Shown one piece after another: positions 15,747 through 23,661 of a stretch of DNA of 32,001 nucleotides (the stretch's first letter is position 1; each line of letters begins with the position of its first letter). The position numbers and the translations under genes were made by a program. This stretch comes from Acidobacteriota bacterium (GTDB lineage: Bacteria > Acidobacteriota > Terriglobia > UBA7540): contig PLWR01000360.1 in the NCBI GenBank assembly GCA_003165615.1, positions 1 through 32,001 of the forward strand, written 5' to 3'. The notes beneath the pieces are model-generated. The model was not told the origin of the DNA. It did not search any database and was given only the letters and a program-made list of their open reading frames with translations.

Positions 15747-16712
15747 ATGAGTCTAGTAACTTGGAAAGAACGTATGGGACTGGGAGGCCACACGTACACG
15801 GGGCACTTCGTGGCGCCGGCCTTCGCGCTGGACCTGGAGCCGGGATTTGTGGCAGCAGCCCGCTTCAACACCTCCAAACGACGAGTTCAGAGCGTGGGAG
15901 TGCGCGGGATTCCGGCCGGGGCGCTGGAGCCCTCAGCCAACAGGCCGAACTTTGCCGACAATGAGGTGGTCCGCCAAGCCATCGCCGAAGTCACGGAAAG
16001 GGTCGGAAACGGAGGCGGCAGAGTAGGCCTGCTGATTCCCGACGTGGCCGTGCGCGTGGCCCTGCTGCAATTTGAAACCCTTCCCGACAATCAGCGCGAG
16101 GCGGAGACCCTGGTGCTCTGGAAGATGCGCGAATATCTGCCCTATGCCCCGGAAGAGGCTCGACTTAGCTTTCAAGTGGTGGGGAAGCAGCCGGGCGAGT
16201 TGGAGGTTCTGGGCGTGGCGGTGCGGGGTTCGGTGCTGGCCGAATACGAGGCGGCGGTGGAAGGCCTTAGCCGCGGTGGTCCGGCCCTGGTTCTGCCCGC
16301 AACCGTGGCGCTGTTGCCCCTGCTTCCTGAGGATGCTGGCGGGCAACTCTTGGTGCATCTCTGCCCCGGGGCATTGACCGCCGTGGTGATGGCGTCCAAC
16401 CGCGTCCGCTATTGGAGAACGCGACCTCTGGAGGGCGACGCAGCGAGCAATGCCGAGGAAGTGGCACGCGAGGCCGCGCGCGTCCTGGCGACTTGCCACG
16501 ATAATCTGGGCGTGGAAGTACAAAATGTCTGGTATTGTGCGCGTCCGCCACAGGAACCGGAGGTAAACCGAGCCTTAGCCAAGGCCCTTGGCCGCGAGCT
16601 TTGTCCGCTCCCGGCGAATTTCGCCCTCGCCAATGGACTGCCATCAGGGCAAAGAGAGGCCTTTGAGCACTTTGGTATACCTTTCGCTGGGTTGGTGGCG
16701 AACCTGAGTTAA
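15747..16712 (+). CDS. pilM: PilM-like actin-fold protein
   Basis: 321 residues. The position between pilB and pilN and the ALDLEPGFVAAARF phosphate-1-like motif near residue 30 point to PilM, the cytoplasmic actin/FtsA-fold protein that binds the N-terminus of PilN. The segment LVLWKMREYLPYAPEEARLSFQVV matches the PilM region with the F/LP phrase after subdomain 1C. The rest is diverged, and the nucleotide-binding motifs of the second half are weak, so ATP binding is uncertain. GspL, the T2SS counterpart, would have a transmembrane segment, which is not seen here. ATG 15747 follows the pilB stop codon by one base; GGAG precedes it. Confidence 0.75.
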   Translation: MSLVTWKERMGLGGHTYTGHFVAPAFALDLEPGFVAAARFNTSKRRVQSVGVRGIPAGALEPSANRPNFADNEVVRQAIAEVTERVGNGGGRVGLLIPDVAVRVALLQFETLPDNQREAETLVLWKMREYLPYAPEEARLSFQVVGKQPGELEVLGVAVRGSVLAEYEAAVEGLSRGGPALVLPATVALLPLLPEDAGGQLLVHLCPGALTAVVMASNRVRYWRTRPLEGDAASNAEEVAREAARVLATCHDNLGVEVQNVWYCARPPQEPEVNRALAKALGRELCPLPANFALANGLPSGQREAFEHFGIPFAGLVANLS

Positions 16713-16717
16713 CGACG

Positions 16718-17347
16718 ATGAAAATTACCCTCAACCTTTCCCCCCCCGCCAGCGCGCGTGACCGTTATGCGCTGGCATGGGCCATTCCGGCGACGATTCT
16801 CGGGCTGACAGTGCTCATCGTTCTGGGCCGCGCCTCGCTTCAGGAATATCGCGACTACCGGGCGATTCAAAGCCAACTCGAGGAAGTCCAGACGCGCACG
16901 GCGGAGCTGCAAAACCAGGAAGCGGCCATCCATCGCAAGCTGGAAGATCCGGTGTATCGCGATTTGCTTCATCGCGCGCAGTTTGTGAACAAACTCATTG
17001 AACAAAGGACGCTTTCCCTAACGGAAGTGAGCGCGCGTCTGGCAGGCCTCCTTCCCCAAGACGCTCACCTGACGGGCTTGGCGCTATCCTCCCCCAAGCA
17101 ACCAGGTGATGATTACGGCGTACGGATGGGGATCACCGCCAGGAACGAGGATGCGGTCGAGACGTTTATCAATGACCTGGAAGATTCACCTGATTTCAAA
17201 GATGTGTCGATCCTTAACCAGGGATTCCAGGAAGAAAGCTCGCAACCCGAGCAGGTCAATATCGTTTGTACAGCGCGCTACCTGCCGGGAACGGATGTGA
17301 ATGCGGAGAAACCCAGTGCGGAAGAGCCGAAGGCAAATAGTAAATAG
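16718..17347 (+). CDS. pilN: PilN inner-membrane alignment protein
   Basis: 209 residues. A short cytoplasmic start MKITLNLSPP, equivalent to the conserved INLLP motif of PilN that docks into PilM, precedes one transmembrane segment (about 20-42). A coiled coil follows (YRAIQSQLEEVQTRTAELQNQEAAIHRKLED), then a ferredoxin-like periplasmic domain (LTEVSARLAGLLPQDAHLTGLAL ... AVETFINDLEDSPDFKDVSI). This layout is typical for PilN/GspL. Only five bases separate it from pilM, and it overlaps pilO by 47 bp if the upstream pilO start is used. Confidence 0.88.
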   Translation: MKITLNLSPPASARDRYALAWAIPATILGLTVLIVLGRASLQEYRDYRAIQSQLEEVQTRTAELQNQEAAIHRKLEDPVYRDLLHRAQFVNKLIEQRTLSLTEVSARLAGLLPQDAHLTGLALSSPKQPGDDYGVRMGITARNEDAVETFINDLEDSPDFKDVSILNQGFQEESSQPEQVNIVCTARYLPGTDVNAEKPSAEEPKANSK

Positions 17348-17867
17348 AATCGTGGAAGCAACCGGCGTGGGGTTGGTGGTTTTGGACCTGCTGGTTTTCT
17401 TTGCCATCTACCGTCCACTGGGAAATGAAGTGGCCCTGGTAGAGCGTAGTCATGGGGCACTGCGGCAGACAATTCGAAATCAGCAAGTGCGCGTTGATCT
17501 ATTGAAAAAGTATGAAGCGGCCCTGCCCCAGGCGGGGAAGGGGTTGGAGGATTTCACTACCAACCGGACGCCTTCACGGCGGGAAGCTTATTCTACTGCT
17601 GCCCACCTGATTCATAAGGTCGCGGATGCCTCGGGGGTCAAGGTTTCTTCCATGGGGTACCGACTTGACATAGGGCATAACGATCCTCTGGAGCGCTTGG
17701 AGCTTGACATTAATTTACAGGGGCCCTATGCGAGTTTACTGAAGTTTGCACACGCTTTGGAAACCGCCAATGATTTCATCCTGGTTCGTGAATTCAACTT
17801 TACACCGGGGGGAGATAACCAGGCACTGGGACTGCGGCTGGATGCAGACATGTACCTAACGCCATGA
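17301..17867 (+). CDS. pilO: PilO-like inner-membrane alignment protein
   Basis: 188 residues with a basic N-terminus (MRRNPVRKSRRQI), one transmembrane segment (about 20-38), a coiled-coil stretch (LVERSHGALRQTIRNQQVRVDLLKKYEAAL), and a periplasmic ferredoxin-like domain (LIHKVADASGVKVSSMGYRL ... YASLLKFAHALETANDFILVREF). This matches PilO/GspM, the heterodimer partner of PilN. ATG 17301 overlaps pilN by 47 bp; GTG 17352, just after the pilN stop codon, is a possible alternative but lacks a nearby binding site. It overlaps pilP by 4 bp (ATGA), a sign of coupled translation. Confidence 0.85.
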   Translation: MRRNPVRKSRRQIVNRIVEATGVGLVVLDLLVFFAIYRPLGNEVALVERSHGALRQTIRNQQVRVDLLKKYEAALPQAGKGLEDFTTNRTPSRREAYSTAAHLIHKVADASGVKVSSMGYRLDIGHNDPLERLELDINLQGPYASLLKFAHALETANDFILVREFNFTPGGDNQALGLRLDADMYLTP

Positions 17868-18412
17868 AACTAACGGCTGGAATCAAAACGTGGGGAGTCG
17901 TGGTGCTGGGGGTGGTGTGCCTGCTCCTCGTGGCAAATCTGGTGGCCCAGTATCGGGACATGCAACCGGGGCGGTCCCATGCCCATCCCGTAACGGCGAC
18001 CGGGCCAACCACGCGGGCGGTAAAGGGTTCCTCCCATGCTGCCGATGACTTGCTGCAATACGACCCGGACGTCCACTTCGCGGACTTGAAGGCCCTTGAT
18101 TCCCGTCCCCTCCCTGACGAGGACCGCAATCCCTTTGAGTTTGTGGGGGGCGCACCGGCCCCCATTCTCCAGCCGGGAGGCCCGGCTCCCAAGCCCGAAC
18201 CCCCGCCACCTCCCCCATTGAAAGCAGTGGGTTACAACGAATTGCCGGGAGGGAAGAAGGAAGCCATGGTTACTTTCAACGATGACCTGGTGGTGGTTCA
18301 CGAAGGCGACATCGTGGGGAGCAAGTTCAAAGTTGTGAAGATCAATCCCTCGATGGTTGTGGTTGAAGATGGCGACACGCACGAAAATATCGAATTGCCG
18401 TTTCCCCAGTAG
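17864..18412 (+). CDS. PilP/GspC-like protein with a single C-terminal module
   Basis: 182 residues: a transmembrane anchor at about 8-28, a linker with NPFEFV, a Pro-rich stretch (PKPEPPPPPPLKAVGY), and one compact beta module from about 118 to the end (VGYNELPGGKKEAMVTFNDDLVVVHEGDIVGSKFKVVKINPSMVVVED). The module type is that of the GspC HR domain and PilP, which contacts the secretin. The N-terminus looks like an uncleaved anchor, as in GspC, rather than the PilP lipobox. It starts within the pilO stop (ATGA overlap). Its module resembles those in the large protein at 7682, so the cluster has both a single-module and a multi-module version. Confidence 0.85.
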   Translation: MKLTAGIKTWGVVVLGVVCLLLVANLVAQYRDMQPGRSHAHPVTATGPTTRAVKGSSHAADDLLQYDPDVHFADLKALDSRPLPDEDRNPFEFVGGAPAPILQPGGPAPKPEPPPPPPLKAVGYNELPGGKKEAMVTFNDDLVVVHEGDIVGSKFKVVKINPSMVVVEDGDTHENIELPFPQ

Positions 18413-19241
18413 TCAGCGCCGTGCCGGGTCTGATGGCATAGTATTGATTATTGTGATGATCGTGGCCACACTGCTGTTGATTGCATTGACGGCGGTGCTC
18501 CCCAGTGTCTATCAGGAAGGTCAACGGGATCGCGAAGAGGAGTTGATCTTTCGAGGAAGAGAGTACGGCAAAGCCGTGGCGCTATTCCACCGCCAGTTTG
18601 GCCGCTACCCCACGAATATAAAGGAGCTACTGGGAACCAATGGGAGGCGGTTCCTGCGCAAGGAGTATCGCGATCCCATGGACCCCAAGGGGAAGTGGCG
18701 ATTCATTCACGTCAACGCGGGTGGAGTGCTGCTGGATTCCAAGAACCAGCCCCTAGGCACCAATTCCACCAACCCCGCCGGCTTAGGTCAAAATACCTCG
18801 ACAGGTTCAATGTTTGGTGGCAATTCCTCGATGGGGAACTCGTCCTTTGGAAACTCCTCCATGGGGAACTCCAATTCTACGGGAGCGGAAGGGAGTTTTG
18901 GGGGCATGGGGATGAGCCCACCCGCGGGCGGTTCCAGCCAGACCGGACCCACTTCTTCCATGTTCGGGAACCCGAACGAAATTCAAGGCGCGTTCATCGC
19001 CGGGGTCGCTGCCACCAGCCATCACGAGTCCATCAAAATTTGGCAAAAGCACCACCATTACGATGAGTGGGAATTCTTAGGGATTGATATGGGCATTTTC
19101 GGAATCCAAGTGGGAATGCCCGGTGGTTCTTCCGGGCCGGCGGGCATGGGGCAGCAGTCCACACCACAGGGTTCAGGTTTTTCCCAGGGATCTTTTGGAC
19201 CAACGAACTCTCCCTCGAACTTCGGCTCCCCCTCAAATTAG
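18369..19241 (+). CDS. Atypical pseudopilin-like protein with Gly/Ser/Asn/Met-rich insert
   Basis: 290 residues from ATG 18369, overlapping the preceding gene by 44 bp. A prepilin-like start, RRAGSDG then IVLIIVMIVATLLLIALTAVLP, lacks the Glu at mature position 5, as known for GspK-type minor pseudopilins that sit at the tip. The next part (YGKAVALFHRQFGRYPTNIKELLGTNG...FLRKEYRDPMDPKGKWRFI) is related to the GspG-like body. Residues about 135-205 are a low-complexity insert with repeated NSSMGNSSFGNSSMGN units, followed by a short conserved part (SIKIWQKHHHYDEWEFLGID) and another Gly/Ser-rich tail. An alternative TTG start at 18357 is less likely. Role as tip or surface-exposed minor pilin is inferred. 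Confidence 0.8.
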   Translation: MATRTKISNCRFPSSQRRAGSDGIVLIIVMIVATLLLIALTAVLPSVYQEGQRDREEELIFRGREYGKAVALFHRQFGRYPTNIKELLGTNGRRFLRKEYRDPMDPKGKWRFIHVNAGGVLLDSKNQPLGTNSTNPAGLGQNTSTGSMFGGNSSMGNSSFGNSSMGNSNSTGAEGSFGGMGMSPPAGGSSQTGPTSSMFGNPNEIQGAFIAGVAATSHHESIKIWQKHHHYDEWEFLGIDMGIFGIQVGMPGGSSGPAGMGQQSTPQGSGFSQGSFGPTNSPSNFGSPSN

Positions 19242-19460
19242 CATTAGCCTGATTAGCGTCGCCCTACCCGTTATCCAAAGAAAACAGTTCGGACTGGAGT
19301 GAAATTCTGCCGGCCCAAAAACACCTCAGCTCCATGTAATAAATGGAAAGATAAGAATGGGAGGATTTTGCACGGGAAACCGAAATGCGAGGAAGACAAC
19401 TCCCCTTCGGGCGCCGGAGAATCGGCCCCGTGGACTTCGCCCGAAGCACTTTCGGGACGG
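19242..19460. other. Convergent gap between pilus cluster and MEDS gene
   Basis: No gene is supported. A short hairpin, CCCGAA (19440-19445) and TTCGGG (19451-19456), lies right after the MEDS stop codon on the minus strand and might end that transcript. No terminator with a T-run was seen for the pilus cluster. Confidence 0.4.
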
Positions 19461-20015
19461 CTAGGCGTGGGCTGCCACAGCACGTCGATTTGCTTCGACG
19501 GTTTTCGCTACCCGCCGGTGGTCCACCAGCATTGCCAGCAGGTCGTGCCGCTGCACTTTTTCGCAGAGGACGGTACACATGGAAATGGCGTTAAAGGGGC
19601 GAATGAATTCATGAAGGCGTCGTTGATAATCGCGGATCGTTGCCGCGTCGCTGCCATTCCCATAAACCCACGACCAGTCCGTGACCCAGCGCATTACTGT
19701 GGCGTGCCGATGCAGCGGACTGCGCTGAAAGGGCTCGCTGGGGCGGAATAATTCGGCCAGACAATTAGGAGCCGTCAGGAAGACCAACCGCCCGCTGTGC
19801 AATAGGGCATCCGTCTTGAGCCCTGTCTCACCAAAACCGTGCGCGATGTCTTTTAGACAGGTCGGCCCTGCCATGATGACCACTTGCTGGCCAATCTCTA
19901 GCCCGGCGATTGAAAACTGTAAAATTTCGGAAAGACTCTTTTCTTTCCGTACTACTAATCGGCACGGTTCACCCTGTCCCAACAGGCTACCGTGGATCCC
20001 CAAATCGAAACTCAT
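19461..20015 (-). CDS. Stand-alone MEDS-domain sensor protein
   Basis: 184 residues resembling the MEDS domain (methanogen/methylotroph DcmR sensory domain), a RecA/KaiC-related fold thought to bind small ligands such as halocarbons. Recognisable elements are the LSEILQFSIAGLEIGQQVVIMAGP beginning, LHSGRLVFLTA in the middle, and VMRWVTDWSWVYGNG near 110-125, matching the RvtGeMsWa phrase. In most relatives the domain is joined to a histidine kinase or a helix-turn-helix domain; here nothing follows it. So it may act as a separate sensor or anti-sigma-factor-like partner. No partner gene is adjacent. The ATG at 20015 has only a weak binding site (AAAGATGGG). Confidence 0.72.
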   Translation of the reverse strand: MSFDLGIHGSLLGQGEPCRLVVRKEKSLSEILQFSIAGLEIGQQVVIMAGPTCLKDIAHGFGETGLKTDALLHSGRLVFLTAPNCLAELFRPSEPFQRSPLHRHATVMRWVTDWSWVYGNGSDAATIRDYQRRLHEFIRPFNAISMCTVLCEKVQRHDLLAMLVDHRRVAKTVEANRRAVAAHA

Positions 20016-20370
20016 ATACCCATCTTTGACCTAATCAGGGCAGCATGTCAACAGCGCATCGAGTGTGAGCGCATTATTGTCGCTGATGTTTTCTTGCGCG
20101 GTTTCGCTAATTGTTCGCTAATGGTTTTCCGCAGTCGCTGCACATTGGCGCACTCCATCGGGGGCTGGTGTCATTTGGAATGGGAATCCCCTTCGGGATT
20201 CCGGTCATTCCCGCGAAGGCGGGAATCCAGTTCGTCGTCGTCGCATTTACAATGGCTTGCGGAGTGGATTCCCGCCTTCACGGGAATGACTGCACCTGGG
20301 AGCGCCCATGTCTCGCAAATGACGCCACTACCGCCATGCGGGTGAGTTTGCTGGATGGGCCGTTGACGAA
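20016..20370. other. Gap with a hairpin cluster between MEDS and receptor genes
   Basis: The part 20016-20160 holds nothing I can name; short repeated phrases (CGCTAATTGTTCGCTAATGG) were noted. The part 20167-20290 is the repeat cluster listed separately. Both flanking genes are on the minus strand, so the region is downstream of the receptor gene and upstream of the MEDS gene. Confidence 0.5.
20167..20290. repeat. Triple-hairpin composite repeat (copy C, two units in mirror order)
   Basis: The box GGTGTCATTTGGAATGGGAATCC (20167-20189) runs into a hairpin GGAATCCC (20183-20190) / GGGATTCC (20195-20202). Then come ATTCCCGC (20207-20214) / GCGGGAAT (20219-20226), and ATTCCCG...CGGGAAT at 20268-20287. 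The last two units are inverted relative to each other and can pair along their whole length. The arrangement resembles bacterial interspersed mosaic elements built from REP units. Copies of box plus hairpin occur near 2441 and 7465. Confidence 0.8.
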
Positions 20371-23361
20371 CTAAAACGTGAAGGTCGCCTGAAAATCAAT
20401 GCGCCGATTCGCCGCCTGGGTTCCACCGCCCCCACCGGGCCCGCCGAAGAGTCCACCAATCGAATTCGACTGGCCAAACAGGGGCGAGCCAATCACTCCT
20501 TGCCGCGGCCCGAGGTTGACGTCATTGAAGAGATTCCGGGCGTTGGCGCTGAGCGTGAGGTTGAAGCGCCGATTGGCGCTTGATCCCGTGCCTCCAAAGA
20601 AGCCGCCGGGCCCGCCGCCTCCACTCAGCCCGCGAGGGCCGAGGCCGCCTCCCATGCCGCCTCCACCGCCGCCGCGGCCTCCCCCACCAGGAGGGCCTCC
20701 GGGACCGCCTCCACCAAAGCCACCCTGACTCGATCCCCGTCCCTGAATTGCTTTTCCGAAGCCGAAGGTCTTGGCCAGCCGAAGGTTGAAGGTGAATTGG
20801 CCGGGATTGTCATACTCATTGGGGGGAATGATGGATTGGGCGGTTGCCGGAAGAGTGTCGAAGTTTCCGAGTGAGGTACACACGATGTTGGCAGTAGGAC
20901 AAGTGGCGCCTGCTGCGGCGATTGCCGGGCGGGCGTTGCCCAAGGCGCCTGTCCCGAACAGATCCTGGGCCACGGTGACGTTGAAAGGTGATCCGGATGA
21001 TGCCACCACAAAGGGACTGAGACTGATTCGATGCGGCAGGTTCCAGTTACCTATGATCACCACACGGTTGCGGACGTCAAATCCCGCCCGCCCATAGTTT
21101 TGTTCGATGTCATACGGGTTCATGATCAAGCCGCCGCTGTTTCCGTTGGTGTCGGCGTTGGCGTAACCCAGCGTGTAAAATCCGCCCAGCGTAAGCTTGG
21201 TATTCAAGCGCATGCTGAAGTTGGCGATCAGTTGGTTTTGGTTGAACAGGCCGCCGGACTGGAAATCATAAATATTCCCCGCGGCGTTGCCCAGGGGCCG
21301 CGTTCCGAGCCCCGGCTCCCCCAGCGGAAAAGTACCGGGCAGAGGCGCGTTGATATCGTTGGTTAGAAGTTGGTGTACTCCATGGGAATTCAGATAAGTT
21401 AACGAAACCGTGGCACTTTTTGAAACCTGCTGCTCAATGCTTACCGCGGACTGAATGGTGTAAGGAGCCCGCAAGTGGGGATCAATTTGATACCGCGTGG
21501 GGGTTTCCGCATAGCCCGACAATTCGCTGATGCTCGGGATCGTCGGGAAAAAGGTGGGCGCCGGGACCAGGAACTCCTGCTGGGTCGTGCCGTTGAAACG
21601 CTCCGCTTCGAGCAGTTGGCTTTCCGCAAATCGGTCGTAGAAAATTCCAAAGCCCGCGCGCAGAACCGTTTTTGCCGCCGCGTTTTTGCTTCGATTCAGA
21701 CCCCAGGCAAAACCCACCCGGGGCGCGAAGTCGGAATGATCGGAAATGCCGGTTTGCGATTCCCAGCGTAATCCCAGGCTCAGCGTCATGTTGCGATGAA
21801 GTTGCCAGTCATCCTGGGCGAACAGGCCAACATCCAGCAGATTGACGGTGGTGAGGGGCTCTCCGCCGACAAGCAGAAACTGGCTGGCCCCGCTGGTTTC
21901 GCAGATGGTTCCTTCACTATTTGCGCATGCCTGAAGATTCCGCTCGGCCGTTTGGTAAGCATTCAGGGAAGAGAATGTGAACGTCCCATTGAAATTCGCG
22001 TTGGTGCTGCTGGACTCCTGCACGTCGCGCAGGCGGCCTCCCACCACCAGGGTGTGTTTGCCGAGGAAGAAGGACGTGAGATTCTGCGCCTCATAGTGGT
22101 TTTGGAAATCGGTGGAAGTCCCGGACGCGTTGCCGCCGCCCAGGAACGCTCCCAGCACCGAAACCGTGGGGGCAAGCGTTTGAGGCGCTGCGGTGTCGGT
22201 ATCGTGCAGGTATTGGAAACGGAATTGGTTCAGCGTCCTGGCGCTGAACACCTGCGTGTCACTCACCTGCAAGGTGTGTTCGTCGCTATGGGTGTTGAGG
22301 CCCTGGGATGCGAGATTCAACTGCCCGATTCCACTGTTGGTGAAATTGTTGTCGAAGAATTGATAGCGGATCGAGAGGACATTGTTGGTGCTCAGTTGAT
22401 AGTCAACTCGCGGACTCAGATTGGTTAAAGTCCGCGGGCTGGCGACGGCCTGGCTGAGCGAAGTTTCGGCGAGCGTGATGGGGTCGAGAACAAACGCCGA
22501 CACGACGGAGTCGTCGCCGATGTCACGGCGAAAAAATGTGAAAAAAAACGAGGCTTTCTTACCTAGTGGCCCTCCCACGTTGGCGTTGAAGAAATCCGTG
22601 TGATACCCCGGTTCCTGCACGGCAAAAGGGTTCCGCGTGTTGAGAGGCGAGGCATTGATATCGCCCATCAACTGGCCGTGGAACTTGCTGGCCCCCGGCC
22701 GCGTGGTGATTTCGATGCGCCCGTACCCCACCTTGTCATATTCCGCGGAGAAGGGATTCTGGTTGATGCGGATTTCCAGGATGTCGGCTTTGGGGGGCAG
22801 TTGCCCGGCGGTGAATCCATCCACGTAAATCTGGCCGCCATTGGGTCCCGCGGAGGGCCCTGCCAGGGCTTCCAGTTCCGATTGCAGTTCATCCGGGTCA
22901 TCGGAAAGTGCATTCAGGTCCTCTCCTTTGATGATCAGGGCGCTGGCGTTTTCCGAGGGATTGATGCCTACCTTGGTAGACTCGTCCTTGACCTCCACCT
23001 TTTCCACTTCCTGCTCGATCTTGAGAGCGATGTCAACTTTCACCGTTTTGCCTGCGACTACCTGGATGGCCGGCTGCTCAAAATTCCCAAAGCCATTGGC
23101 ACGGGCTCCCACCGTATAGACTCCGGGGACCAGGCCGATGATTTCGTACGATCCATCCGACTGGACCACGCCGGTTTTGATTTGCCCCGTGGAAGATATC
23201 GCGGCAACCTTGGCGCTTGGGATGCCCGCGCCCGAGGGGTCAGAAATCTGGCCGCGCACTCCGCCCGAGGGCGCTTGCGCCACCAGCCGTGCGGGGGAAA
23301 GCAAAGAAAGGAGCAGTAACCCTGCGAAGGGCGCGCGTGCTCCCAAGCTCCGGAACGTCAT
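20371..23361 (-). CDS. Oar-like TonB-dependent outer-membrane receptor
   Basis: 996 residues. Signal peptide about 1-28; carboxypeptidase-regulatory-like domain about 33-112 (GGVRGQISDPSGAGIPSAKV ... GSYEIIGLVPGVYTVG), then a plug (GGQIYVDGFTAGQLPPKADILEIRINQNPFSAEYDKVGYGRIEITTR) and a long beta-barrel ending in a terminal Phe, as expected for outer-membrane insertion. Such receptors are greatly expanded in Acidobacteria and import or bind oligosaccharides or other large ligands. A Gly/Pro-rich insert near 895-940 (GGGGPGGPPGGGG type) sits between two late strands, likely a surface loop. AGGAG before the ATG at 23361 fixes the start. It is divergent from a rhamnosidase, so a rhamnose-containing ligand is a reasonable but unproven guess. 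TonB/ExbBD are not in the window. Confidence 0.93.
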   Translation of the reverse strand: MTFRSLGARAPFAGLLLLSLLSPARLVAQAPSGGVRGQISDPSGAGIPSAKVAAISSTGQIKTGVVQSDGSYEIIGLVPGVYTVGARANGFGNFEQPAIQVVAGKTVKVDIALKIEQEVEKVEVKDESTKVGINPSENASALIIKGEDLNALSDDPDELQSELEALAGPSAGPNGGQIYVDGFTAGQLPPKADILEIRINQNPFSAEYDKVGYGRIEITTRPGASKFHGQLMGDINASPLNTRNPFAVQEPGYHTDFFNANVGGPLGKKASFFFTFFRRDIGDDSVVSAFVLDPITLAETSLSQAVASPRTLTNLSPRVDYQLSTNNVLSIRYQFFDNNFTNSGIGQLNLASQGLNTHSDEHTLQVSDTQVFSARTLNQFRFQYLHDTDTAAPQTLAPTVSVLGAFLGGGNASGTSTDFQNHYEAQNLTSFFLGKHTLVVGGRLRDVQESSSTNANFNGTFTFSSLNAYQTAERNLQACANSEGTICETSGASQFLLVGGEPLTTVNLLDVGLFAQDDWQLHRNMTLSLGLRWESQTGISDHSDFAPRVGFAWGLNRSKNAAAKTVLRAGFGIFYDRFAESQLLEAERFNGTTQQEFLVPAPTFFPTIPSISELSGYAETPTRYQIDPHLRAPYTIQSAVSIEQQVSKSATVSLTYLNSHGVHQLLTNDINAPLPGTFPLGEPGLGTRPLGNAAGNIYDFQSGGLFNQNQLIANFSMRLNTKLTLGGFYTLGYANADTNGNSGGLIMNPYDIEQNYGRAGFDVRNRVVIIGNWNLPHRISLSPFVVASSGSPFNVTVAQDLFGTGALGNARPAIAAAGATCPTANIVCTSLGNFDTLPATAQSIIPPNEYDNPGQFTFNLRLAKTFGFGKAIQGRGSSQGGFGGGGPGGPPGGGGRGGGGGGMGGGLGPRGLSGGGGPGGFFGGTGSSANRRFNLTLSANARNLFNDVNLGPRQGVIGSPLFGQSNSIGGLFGGPGGGGGTQAANRRIDFQATFTF

Positions 23362-23661
23362 CCCGTCTCCTCAAATGGCGCCCCGGCTTGATGGTCCGGC
23401 GGCGCATAAAGCTTCGTGGCCTCTCCCGAAGCTTCTATCGTGGTGATAGCTTCAAGAGGGCTGAAGTGATTGGTGGTAAGCCTGGAGAATTGTGCCACTC
23501 CTGTGCGTTTCGCTAACCTCCACCGGCAATTGCCTTCCTTGAATCAGACGTAACGGTGCCCTGCCGGGTTTCACCAGTTTAGCAAAACTTGTGGGGCCAA
23601 GGGGCATCGACTTTCGGCGCGCGGATAGGCGCGACGATGGAAATAAGATACACTGGCGCGC
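23362..23661. promoter_or_regulatory. Divergent intergenic region between receptor and rhamnosidase
   Basis: About 300 bp separate two divergent start codons, so promoters for both genes should lie here. A possible short direct repeat (AGCTTCGTGGCCTC / AGCTTCTATCGTGG) is seen near 23410-23443. No convincing operator or sigma-70 promoter pair was found, apart from a TAAGAT at 23645-23650 ahead of the rhamnosidase. Confidence 0.45.

Noticed and set aside
22600..23319. Open frame of 239 codons on the + strand
   Set aside because: Antisense to the TonB-receptor gene, whose sense frame has clear signal, carboxypeptidase-regulatory and plug motifs.
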